64,000 bases of DNA, from contig JAIVFH010000045.1 of the NCBI GenBank assembly GCA_025765595.1, positions 62,001 to 126,000 of the forward strand, in the 5' to 3' direction. The DNA comes from Obelidium mucronatum (lineage: Eukaryota > Chytridiomycota > Chytridiomycetes > Chytridiales > Chytriomycetaceae). The position numbers and the translations under genes were made by a program. Of the stretch, positions 33,255 through 43,278 are shown in pieces. The notes under the pieces were generated by a model. The model was not told where the DNA came from and made no database searches. It was given only the letters and a program-made list of their open reading frames with translations. Positions within the stretch are counted from its first letter, which is position 1; each line of letters starts with the position of its first letter.

Positions 33255-35141
33255 TTAATATCTCAAAGCTCCACATCGAAAACTTAAATTGGGTGATTTA
33301 TGGCCTTGAAGTGTTCGACATACGTTGGAGCAGATAGCAACAAGAGCGCCTCTCCCCATTGATCCAATGTTTTCCAAACCAGTTTCCACGCCATCCCCAT
33401 TCTCATTCTGCTGTAGGAGACCTTTAAATTGAGAAGGGCTTGGAGTTGCAATGGCGCTTTGTATTACATCAACGGCCGCAGCTGTCAATACATCAAGATT
33501 TTCTGACATGACTGGGTGTGTCTTGTTGGTACTTTCAAGTGGCTGTGGGCTGACAGTTCCTGGTGTAAGATCGGTTGCTGTTGTTGCGGGAATTGCGGCA
33601 GTGGCAGTTGAGGGGGTGTGGTTGTTGAAGGGATTGTTGAAGGGATTTGATGGAGTGCAGTTGTTGGAGGGATTTGCGGTTGTCAAGAGAATGTTGAATG
33701 CCTTCACCAACAAAAGAATTTACACCTGTCAGAAAACAGACTGTAATATGCATCAGCATCACTCGAGTTTCTGGAGCTGATTTGCATGTCCAGGTAATAG
33801 TATCTGCAATAGACAAACTGACCAGTGCCGCCACAGTGGAAGGCCCGCAGTTATGAACGTCAGGTTGCTGAGGATAATCTAAGATAGCGTCAACACTATG
33901 TTACAGGTGAGATAATTGTATTTGATTTGATTTAATTTGTTTTGATATGTACTCACGGGTATTTTGCAACGTTGAACGGACAGCCCAATGGACAAAGCAG
34001 AAGACCAATTGCCAATTGCCAATGTTTTCCTGGAACTCGGTTACGGTTCTGAGTTCTTGATGTCGCCCACAGTGAGTCCCCATATTTGAACTGTTTTCGG
34101 GAAAGACGTAATACACCACCAACCCAATGTACATTGTCAAGGTTGGTTGGGATAAGCGTGCCAATCGAAATTCTTTGGCACCTTGCTGTAAATAGTTGAT
34201 GTCTTGATTATGTTCATCCCTGTTTCGCCCTTTTCCAGACGTGACAAAAACAAAGAGACATCACCGCAATTTAGAGACATAACATTTTGGGAATTATTTG
34301 CTGCAGTACTAAGAATAAAGTCAATCATACCACCACTCAACCACCTTTCCCCTGCTAACGTAAGCACATCTTCAAGATCAATGACTGGATGAATACCAGT
34401 CAACAGCAAGCCCTTCAGATTCTGAATCAGATCATCAGTGAATGGCAGGGATTTTGATTGTTTTTCAATGCTTCGGATGGCACACTTTATGGTCTCTCGC
34501 AGTTTCTTCAGTACGTGCAATCGTTTGTGTTCGTCAAATTCATCTTCATCATACAAAGTATCCTTGATCAACACAAATTTACTTCCGTTTCTTTCTAGTT
34601 GCTTTGATTCGGCTTGTAGTATTGATTCAGGTAATAGTTGCCGCAGTTTGTTGTGACTTCCATCAGAGTCAAATGTGACACTATAGCTGCAGTTTTTACT
34701 GATGAGAACATCATCCATGTTCGGTAAATCTTCCACAGCATTATAGTACTGTGGTCGGTATAATGGCAATGTTGCCGTCGAAGGTATGAAGTCCCCAACT
34801 GCTTCCAATAGATCATGGACTGTCCATTTTTTCATTGCCATTTCCGCAGGCGAGTAGTCCGTCCTTTCTGTCTTGTTCCTGACTTTGGTGTTTGACAGTT
34901 TTGTTTTCGAAGCTGCCAATTTGCTCAATTCAGGGTATGTGCCACAGGTAACTTCCTTCCCACTGATGTTAGCGTTCTGAAGATGCCTTACTAACAGTGG
35001 CTGACGATTGCGCGCTAAAGCGCCAGTGCGAATATTCATTGAGTGTTTGTTTCCCGTTGCTAAAATGACAAGAGAGGCCAGATGGGATTTTATTTCAAAC
35101 TCCGAATGCCCCCTTTGCATTATTTGACAGCTACACAACAC
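33255..35141 (-). pseudogene. C48 (Ulp1/SENP-like) cysteine peptidase of the MULE
   Basis: 34137-35141 is an open 334-codon frame ending in the start of a peptidase-like fold (DVLTLAGERWLSGGMIDFIL). The next pieces in other frames give VYYVFPENSS and ENIGNWQLVFCFVHW (33901-34164), then DYPQQPDVHNCGPSTVAALV (about 33790-33880). HNCGP fits the nucleophile Cys of the C48 family. The catalytic His is not clear: the expected HW position reads NW in one candidate alignment. A Ser/Thr/Asn/Pro-rich stretch follows (33255-33713). Ulp1-like peptidases are known passengers of some MULEs. Introns or frameshifts separate the pieces. Confidence 0.55.
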
Positions 35142-36015
35142 GAAATAAATGTCAAAGTGAGTGGATGCTGAAGGTTTTATTTTGGGGTCAAATAGGCACT
35201 GGGGCTAAATGACCGGGATGGGGGTTGGTCTTATTTGACCGGGATGGGGGTCAAATAAGACTAACCGGGATGGGGGTCAAATAGATTTTTCCTTTATTTA
35301 ATCATGTGATAGGGAGTCCATCCAAGCCAGCTGGTTCATCTTCTGGTTCCAAGGTTCCTGCTTCTCCTGGTTCTGCCAAGACTAATCCTGGCGCTGGCAA
35401 GACTGCTTCTGCTTCCCCATCTGGTTCCCCCAAGACTGCCACTTCTGCTTCCAAGACCACTACAGTTCCCAAGGCCAGTACAATTCCCAAGGCTGCTTCT
35501 GCTTCCAAAGTGTCCAAGGCAATGCCAGCTCCCAAGGCAACTCCTGCTCTTAAGGCAACTCCAGCTCCCAAGGCGACTCAAGCTCCCAAGACTGCTGACA
35601 AGACAGCTGATTCCAGCTCCAAGCCAGTTCCCAAAACAGCAGTCCTCAAGACAACATCTGCTGGGGCCTCCAAGTTTCAGGCTGTTGCCAACAAGACAAC
35701 TGCGTCATGTCCCTCTGCTGTCAATAGTGATGCTAAACTCAAGGCTACCATAAAGGCTTTGGCGGAAGCTCACAGAAAGTCGACAGATGCTGACGATTCA
35801 GAAAGTGAGTCAACACCACTGAACAATACACCTGAAGGGTCTTAAGGTGATGAAGGTGATGAAGAAGATGAGATCAGAGACAAAGAAGATGAGATCGGAG
35901 AGGAAGATGGTGGAGAAAATAAGCCTGATGCTGGGGAGGAAGAGGAGGAGGAAGAGGAAGAGGTGCCAGTTCATCAAAATAAGAAGCGTCAACCTGTGGT
36001 GGTCGATGATGATGA

Positions 36016-36688
36016 CTAGAGACATACGCTCAGTCACTTTGCTTCTTCGCAGTGCAGATTGCAACTCCAGAGAAATTAGGACTTAATGGGATTACAAAAC
36101 TTGTAAGCACAAATTTTCTTTCTAGGGGTGTTTGCGATAAGTCAGAATTTCTATTTTGATTGCCAGAAAATTAAAAGAGACTGTCGTCTTTGTTTCCAAA
36201 TTTAACCAGAAGATGTCAAAAGGAGACTGATTCTCATCATGAGTCTGCCTGCAATCTGTACTGCTTACTAGGCATTAATCAGGCTTTGACTCAATTCTTA
36301 TTTTGCCTTCTTTTAGAGCTTCCATTATTTGTGTTAGTTGATGAAATCAATTAGACAGACGCTCATTCTGGTGGACAAGCATGACATGGCAGCAGCCGGA
36401 AAATTAAATCAGTAAAATATGATTACTCAGGTCAAAAAGCCCTACTTGAGACAGTTGTGTTGTCTGGAGTTACTTCAGTTTCCAAGTCAATTTTCCTTTA
36501 ATTACCAGGGAAGCAACAGCTTGAACGTGTCCATTTTCTAAAAATAGAACTATTAAAAACCCCCTTCTTAACCCTCAAACCATTTTAACAAGGTAGGATC
36601 ATCTTTTCTATAAATAGAACTACAAGGAATTGGCCTTCAACCCCCTCAAACTCCCCCTTAACATGACAGGTTGACAAGCAACCTGCAA
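36016..36688 (-). mobile_element. Non-autonomous Helentron-like element H6, in an exon of gene X
   Basis: 673 bp, reverse orientation (CTAGAGACATACGC at 36016; CAACCTGCAA at 36688). It sits inside an acidic GAT/GAA-repeat coding stretch. Joining GATGATGATGA to TGAAGATGATG restores an uninterrupted acidic frame in gene X. Confidence 0.8.
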
Positions 36689-36883
36689 TGAAGATGATGA
36701 AGTTGCGGTGGTGCAGCCAGTTGTTCAAGGAAAGATGCATCGTGTGGTAAACATTACTGAGCAGGAAGATGAAGTTGATGATGATGATGAGGATGTGCAG
36801 GATGAAGAAGAAGTGGAGGCTCATCCAAAAAAGAAGCGACGTGTCATGAATCTTTTGGGCAGTGATGAGAAGCAATTGGGGAT

Positions 36884-37065
36884 GCGGGCCGGACCTCGCG
36901 AGTCGCGATACCGGTCGCGTTGCGAGCCGCTCACGGGCCGCTTGCGACCTGCTGACGAGCCGCTAGCGGGCCGCTTGCGACCTGTGCCACGGCCTGTTGG
37001 CAGGCCGCTCTGTACCTTTTTATGTGGGGCGCGAGCCGCAAGCCACTTGTTCACAGGCCGCTAAC
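36884..37065 (+). repeat. Left subterminal GC-rich array of the 9.35-kb element
   Basis: Repeated units GCGAGCCGCT(C/A)ACGGGCC, CGCTTGCGACCTG and GACGAGCCGCTAGCGG. GC content is far above the surroundings. The outer ~20 bp pair with the right end at 46231. Confidence 0.75.
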
Positions 37066-37188
37066 CCCCAACTGTCACTAAAACTCAAGAATAAGCCACA
37101 AAAAATGTATCAAATAAGGCTGTTTATTAAGGCTGTTTATTATCAATAAATAAATAAATAAGTAAATAAGTAAATAAGTACACATTGC

Positions 37189-38466
37189 TCAACCCAGGGC
37201 TTGCAAAACCGATTCCCGTATCTTCCGATTGCGATCTGTGGCATCGCGATTAATGTTGAAGGTAACTCCCCGCTTCTCCACCACAGCGCTTCCCACAAAC
37301 CTGTCCTGGTTGCGCTTCACCGCCCAACTCGCTGTTCCCATTCCATCTGCCAGAATCAGCGAGATTCTCCGCTTTCTAGTATCTGCCTCCGCCGCCAACT
37401 CCGCTACCTCCACAAATCGTCGCTCCCCTGAATGCCACATCCTGGTCCCATGTTTTTCATGCTTGAACATGGAAACAATCGCCTCCCCATGAACCGCTGG
37501 GATCACCACATTTCGATCTGGTAGGTACAGTGCTGGCCATACCACGGGCGGTTCCGCGTCTTCCTCATCCACCACAACACTGAAGTTGATCCCGAAAGTC
37601 GAATTCTTGCTGTCCAGGTGGAACTTGAAGTCCCCGTTGTTTGAGCACGCAAGAAACGAGGACGTGAAGATCCCAAAGATGGGATCACATGTGGTTGCAA
37701 CTTCCTATTGGTCTCGTTTTCGCAATTAGAAGGTAAGCACTAAACTATAACAAACACATACCTTTGTAATGTTGGCCACCATCTCGAATGCCTCCCGATG
37801 TACCAGAGACTCCACAACGCCAGTGAGGTAAGCGACCAGCGGCTGAAGGCCCTCAAAGTGGGGCAGCAGCTCTGGCTTGATGTTCTCCTTTCCAAACACC
37901 GCCAGCCCGTTCGCTACTTTTTCGGCATGTTCTTTTACCTTGACAGACGCTACATCCGCTGGGTAGTGCGGGTCCTTGATGCCGTCTGCAACTCCAGTCC
38001 AGGAGCACAGGTTGATGACTCGCATGTTGCCGCGCGTCTTGACCTTTGGCTGCGAGCGTCGAAAGATAGCTGCAAGATCGCGGATGTGCGGCATGGCGTC
38101 CTTGAGTATATAGGGCGGCAGTTTGATTCTAATAGCACTCCCAAGTTGTTAGCAACGCTTGGACTGCAACAACACCAAAAAAACCCTCACCTCCCTGCAA
38201 CAAGCTCTTCAACTCCGTCTGTGTTTAGACCATACACAAACTCCTGTCCCTTGGTTCTGTCATCCAGCACTCGCAGCTCTGCAGGTTTTGTTGCTGAAAA
38301 TGTTTAACACCAACCACAGCAAAAAAAAGAAGTTGGCCCACCAACCTATAATATCAGCGCGGCTCAATCCCTGCTCAGACATGTGCTTTTGGCGTTTCAG
38401 CATCTGGTGTGCAGCGGTGGATGCTGACTTTTTGACGCGTTTTCGTTTGTTACGCGTTTTGTCCAT
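37189..38466 (-). CDS. Candidate TET/JBP-like 2-oxoglutarate/Fe(II) dioxygenase, transposon-borne
   Basis: Four exons on the minus strand: 38346-38466, 38191-38293, 37762-38128 and 37189-37704. They total 1,107 nt (368 aa) without a stop. The N-terminus is basic (KTRNKRKRVKK), fitting a nuclear protein. The last exon contains the double-stranded beta-helix signature: H226-x-D228 in FKFHLDSKN, then a strand-rich part (WPALYLPDRNVVIP), a second His at about 282 (HEKHGTR) and an Arg at 292/293 (GERRFVEV), spaced as in 2OG-Fe(II) enzymes. TET/JBP oxygenases are known from fungal KDZ transposons, which is why I favour that family over other 2OG dioxygenases. Substrate would be 5-methylcytosine in DNA, by inference. 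Transcribed divergently from the JmjC-like gene with 159 bp between the starts. Confidence 0.55.
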
Positions 38467-38625
38467 TGCATTAATAGATAAATAAATAAATAAATAATCA
38501 AGTTAACTCAACAATACTAAGGTAATTTATTGAATCAAAGTATTCCTTGCATATCAACGGCTACAAAGCTGTAATAAAGTATTCTCTGCGTTGTTGTGTT
38601 CTCCCTCATTACTTTGACTTGAAGA

Positions 38626-39781
38626 ATGCGACGCTCAACAAGACAACGCCAAGCCGCCGCCGCTGCCACAGCCTCAACCAAACATACAACAGCATCAACC
38701 TCTTCTATCAACCCGATCACAGCAATTAGAGCGTGTCCTGCTGCTCCTGCTGAGATCCTTGCCGCTCTGGATCAAATTGAGCAAGTCCTGTTGGATCGCA
38801 GCCGCATCTATATCCTGTCGGACTGCAACCTGGATCTTACGCGCTTGGAATGCCTCCTTCTTGCCAATCCTGGCAAGATTCTATTCCTGCCATCCTCCAA
38901 TATTCCTGCAGATCGCTTGACGTCAGGGGAGTATTATCCCACAGCCTGCTACCACGACGGTCAACCACACAAAAGGAGCTTTGTCTCTGGGTTTTTTGAT
39001 CCATTGGAGCAATGGGAGCTGCAGCATGCAGCGTTTTCCGCTCCAATCATGTTGTGTCAACCCATCAACCAGCTACCGCCACTCCCCCCTCCATCAGGAC
39101 TATGGAACAGCCATCAACGTCCTCCTTCAATTACCCACCAATCAGCAGCTATTCAAGCTGTGGGTGGTGCTTGTCCCCAGCGACCCTACAGCCATCATCC
39201 CTACCCTTAATCCCCTGTCTTTCGCTCAAGCCATGGCTTTGGAGGTGGGCCCTTCCTGCACATACACAGCAAGGATCTGCTTTGTAAAGAGGCCTGGCGA
39301 TCTCTCCGTCATTCCTTCTGGCTACCCACACGCTGTGATCACAGTCTCAACAACCAGGGACGCGACATCCATCATGGGCGGCGCCCACGTCATCTTTCCA
39401 AAGGACTACCTGTATGTGTACAAGTACAATTGTGCCAGCAAGCACACTTACCTTTGGGGGAACACCAACATCAAGTACCACTACTACATGGTTTGGTTTT
39501 ATTTCCGCTCTACTATCTTCAAGGGTGCCAATGGTGGTTGTCATGAGTTGGAAGGGGACTTGCTAACTATAGAAGAGTATAGCGATTGCAGGTTTGATGG
39601 GGTGAGGGATGCGGTGGCGGAGTTAGTGTCAAGTTGGACAGTGCGGGGTGATGCCAAAAGGGAAGCTGCAGCCAAAGCAGCGAAGCAAGGTGTTTCAAAA
39701 AGGCTGAAAGCAAAACAAGCAAATAGGGAGAAGATGGAAAGGGTGAGACATGCAAAAGTGGGAGGATCAAAGAGAAAGTGA
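38626..39781 (+). pseudogene. Candidate JmjC/cupin-like protein, one base out of frame
   Basis: ATG 38626 starts an S/T/A-rich basic N-terminus followed by ILAALDQIEQVLLDRSRIYI and a predicted alpha/beta region. Near 39080 the frame must shift by one base in a run of six C. The second frame then gives SPLHQDYGTAINVLLQL (H-x-D) and SVIPSGYPHAVITVS (second His), followed by GGAHVIFPKDYLY. H-x-D and the IPxGxPHAV segment are the usual iron-binding positions of JmjC and related cupin oxygenases. The C-terminus is K/R/A-rich. The offset may be a real mutation or an assembly error in the homopolymer. The family call is from motif resemblance only. Confidence 0.45.
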
Positions 39782-39928
39782 TATCATAACTATAGAAGCA
39801 CATGCAATAAAGGAAAACCCTATGACACAATTAAAGAATTCTTTATTGCCAATATACTGGACCTATAGCGTCGCGTTGATTGCAATTGTTTGGTTTGCCC
39901 CAACAGGCTGAACGCAAACTTATCAAAA

Positions 39929-42075
39929 ATGAATTGGAAAGAAGGGAGGCATTCTGGAATGTTCAGAACAACAAAAGTAAAAACAACCATCATGTCCTTT
40001 ATAGATGAAGCAAGAGCTGTAGTTGTGCTGGCCAACGAGTTGCAGAAAGTCAAGCCGTTCCTGCATAGGTTCAAGACTGCAGTCAAACTATATGACAACA
40101 ACAACCGCATGAGGGCGATCTGTGATCACATCTCCAAGCAGTTTTCCTTGACCAATGAAACAGTATTTACCTTGGCAGACAAAGTATTCCAGTGTCCAGG
40201 CATGGACGCGGTCAATCACTGGAAACCTGTCCAGCCATCTGTCCTTGTGGCTCCATTCTCGCAATGCCACAGGTGCACCAAAAACTTGACTTTCAGCAGC
40301 ACACAAGTAGTGGTGTTGGGGATGGAAGGCCCATACCACGCGTCGCTGTTCAAGGGCAACTGCACTAAATGCCGCATGTGGTACAATGTGGATTCTGTCG
40401 CGTACATGAGCGAAGACAAACAGAAGCAGCTGATAGAGATGTATCCGCTTGAAACTATCATGTCAGTTGGCTTCCTCAAGATCAATGAGCAGTACTACGT
40501 CACCATACCTTTTGCGGATCTCTGGCTAAAGCACCTGCCGTCTGGCCTTCTGTTAGTCTATCCTTGCATGGTAAATACTAAATTGATCTTTTACTCATAC
40601 TTCACACATAGGGTGAAGCTGTATCGTGAGCAGCGCACATATTCACTGGCCTTTCCAACCATCAAAGTGCCTGATCCAGACAGCGCAGGTGATCTTCAAA
40701 CGTGGATTTTACGTGTATCACATGCTACTACTACAGCAGTACATCTCCAAGATCGCTGCCAATGATGACTATGAACATATGCGGTACACTCACTTCAGAC
40801 CTTCCTGGGCCCCCAAAACAACACATTTGTGGAACAACTCCCTATTTCTGGGTCCATACTTACCAAAAACAGGTGATTCTATTCATGACATCAGACCCGC
40901 GATGCGGGAATACGTCACGTTCATGACTGATTACTTCAGCAAGAAGTGGCAGCACCGCTGCAACGGCTGCCACCAGTTTTACAACGGAAAGGAAATCTCT
41001 GGCAGTGTAATGGATGGGAAAGTCATGGGGCATCTATTGTGCTCTGTGCCTGGGTGTGTGTTGCCTATTCTTGGTGTGAACACATTGTTCTGCTCATCGC
41101 ATGCCCAGCTGAGGAATGAGTGCATCATCTCTGGCTGCAAGCGAAAAAAGACAGACACTGTTTTGCATACTTGCGGACTCAGCGCTCACAACGCGACTGT
41201 CCAGGAAATCATTGGGAAACAGTGGAACAAGGACTTTAAAGCGACGCGAAAGTCCAAGAAAACGCGAACATCTACAGTGCATATTGATACACAAGAAAAA
41301 GAGTTAGTAGCGGATCAGCGGTTCAAGTACAGTCTGAAGCAGCGGTTCCTGCCTGGAATATTTATGGCTGTGTGGAGCTGCGGCATGATCATTGGAATAT
41401 CTAAGATGTACTCTTTTGAGTCTTCTACCTTTATTTCACGCTTCTTATGCCACTGTTTCGCGCGAATGGGCGAAGTACCTACCTTTGTTTTCTACGATAG
41501 AGCCTGCCGCTTGCTCCAATCCCTACGCGCCCGACACGTAGCAGGAAAATTCACAATATATGAAAGGTGCACTTTACTTATTTATTATTACGCGCTCTGT
41601 TCATTATATAGTGTTCTGCTTCTTATACTTACCACCAATCTTTGTTGGAATCAGGTTCTTGTACAAGACTGTTACGTTTGTGGTTGACAGGTTCCACTTT
41701 CGGATGCACAGGGACGACTTCTGTACAGAGCATTGCGATCCAGCAAAATTCAAGGAATTGACGTCAGGAGGGCCTGCAAATGGAAAGGGGAGGTTTAACA
41801 CGTCCGCGGCAGAACACTGTGCCAAGTGGTTCGATCAAACCGCTCACCTGATTCGCTTCCACGAGCCCGTCCAAGCGGATTTCATTATGTGGTGTCTCGC
41901 AGACTTGAGAAACGCGGACATCCAGAGCGGAATTTCAAAGAAGAAAAGAGTTATTAGAAACGAAAGCGAAGACAAAATGGAGGCAGAGGAGGAACAACAA
42001 GAAAAGGATGACGAGGAGGATGATGAAGACACCAACGAAGATGATGGTGAAGGAGAGGAAGAAGAGGATGAATAA
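39929..42075 (+). CDS. KDZ-like cysteine-cluster transposase (best preserved copy)
   Basis: In-frame ATG 39929. First zinc cluster CHRCTKNLTF ... GNCTKCRMWYN, then PFADLWLKHL. An intron with donor GTTAGT and acceptor ACATAG (to about 40610) sits at the same place as in copies A and B. YVYHMLLLQQYI follows and a second Cys/His cluster (HRCNGCHQF; HLLCSVPGCV; LFCSSHAQL). Then MYSFESSTFISRFL and the catalytic-type residues: Asp in TFVFYDRAC, an intron (41570-41659, GTGCAC...AATCAG), Asp in VVDRFHFRMH with FCTEHCDP, and Glu in NTSAAEHCAKWF. A long acidic tail closes the protein. One single-base frame offset near 40689 (SAGD versus QVIFKR) is the only defect seen. The motifs fit CxC5/CxC6 plus KDZ. 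Confidence 0.65.
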
Positions 42076-42395
42076 ATAACAAAACTCACCTTTACAAACT
42101 TTGTTTTTGCGCCGCTTGCGTCGACAGTGAGAAACACAGTACAGAGAGAATGAGAAAGCCCATTCGTCATCTGGATAGAAGTGTTTGGGGAGCGGGAGAA
42201 CGAGAAAGCCCATTCATCACCACTGAATCAAACAACAAACTGGCGCCGCAGGACAGAGAGAATGAGAAAGCCCATTCATCATCTGAGTATCTGCGAAGTA
42301 GGAGAATGAGAAAGCCCATTCATCACTACCAACTGCGCATTTTTGCTATTTTTTTTGTTAAGTCTCTTTTGGCGGGACAAAATTAAACAGCAATA

Positions 42396-43154
42396 ATGTC
42401 AAAGTATTTTTCAAACACTGCGCCTATACAACAATCCAACAACCCCCCTATCGCTGCATCCATCTTTGATGGCCTCCCTGCTGAGACAGTGAGCGTGATT
42501 CTTTGATTGGGGTATGTGTGTTTCTTCTCTTTTTATTTTTTAAATATTATGTCCCCATTAACACGATTGCGAGCCAATCCTCAGGAAATCGTGGATCCAA
42601 CCAAGGCACCGTGGCCGAGCCGGTGTGCCAAACCAGGATCGCGTCGACAAGCACCGAAATCGAAGCAGGGGGGGAAGGAGAGGCAGTTGGAAACTAAAGC
42701 AACAGAAGAAACCAAGGCAATCACGGTCTCGCAGGTGGTCCTGTCCAACGGAGTTAAGTCGAAAAAACCAAAGGCAACAATTCGGCTTGATCGAGCGACA
42801 GCGTCGAGGAGATCTACAGACGCGGAGCACATCAATGCTGGACCAAGCAACATCAAGCCAAAAGCGCATATACGGCTCAATCTGTCGAAAGGATTGTACA
42901 AATCAAAAGAACAGGTGAAGATGGAACCTTTTGGCGCTGGATGGAATCATGGGGATGACAATGATGGTGGATCTCCTGGACCAACACCAAAAGTGGAGGA
43001 CGACGACGATGAAGTACTGTCATATTCAAGTTCGGATGTGGGATCGGATTGGGGACCCGATCGGATGATTTTGGTTGATGGGGAACTCATGGAAGGGCTC
43101 CCAATTGTTGATGGGGAATTGTACACGCCTGGGCGATACAGGGCAGACTTCTGA
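42396..43154 (+). CDS. Protein U: unrecognised small transposon protein
   Basis: Two exons, 42396-42488 and 42585-43154, with donor GTGAGC and acceptor CCTCAG. They total 663 nt, or 220 aa. The N-terminus is polar (MSKYFSNTAPIQQSN). The middle is rich in K/R/S with repeated KxxATIRLDR- and KPKAHIRLNL-like segments. The C-terminus is acidic (EDDDDEVLSYSSSDVGSDWG). No catalytic motif is visible and I do not recognise a family. Two basic repeats plus an acidic tail would suit a DNA- or chromatin-associated helper, but that is only a guess. Transcribed in the same direction as the transposase and Y. Confidence 0.55.
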
Positions 43155-43278
43155 GAGTATATGTGGGTTATTTATTCCCTTCCTTCTCTACTCTCTGTTT
43201 GTCTTTTCACGAATAAAGAAACTTTGGGTTGTTTTTAAGAGACTTTGGTTTATTTTTAAAAAATAAAGAAGATTTTCA

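Larger units (their letters stand above)
25576..35292 (-). mobile_element. Mutator-like element (MULE) with 122-bp TIRs, carrying nested insertions
   Basis: Inverted repeats 25576-25697 and 35171-35292 are near-perfect over 122 bp. Each contains three copies of a CCCCCATCCCGGTCA motif. A perfect 9-bp target duplication TTTATTTAA flanks them (25567-25575 and 35293-35301), the typical MULE length. The insertion lies in an intron of gene X. Minus-strand genes inside: a C48-type cysteine peptidase and a MULE transposase. Nested within are a PIF/Harbinger element (28155-31712) and Helentron-like elements H3, H4 and H5. Confidence 0.9.

Noticed and set aside
36884..37065. GC-rich left array as a captured bacterial segment or rRNA piece
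   Set aside because: It is a repetitive subterminal array with an inverted counterpart at 46075-46231.
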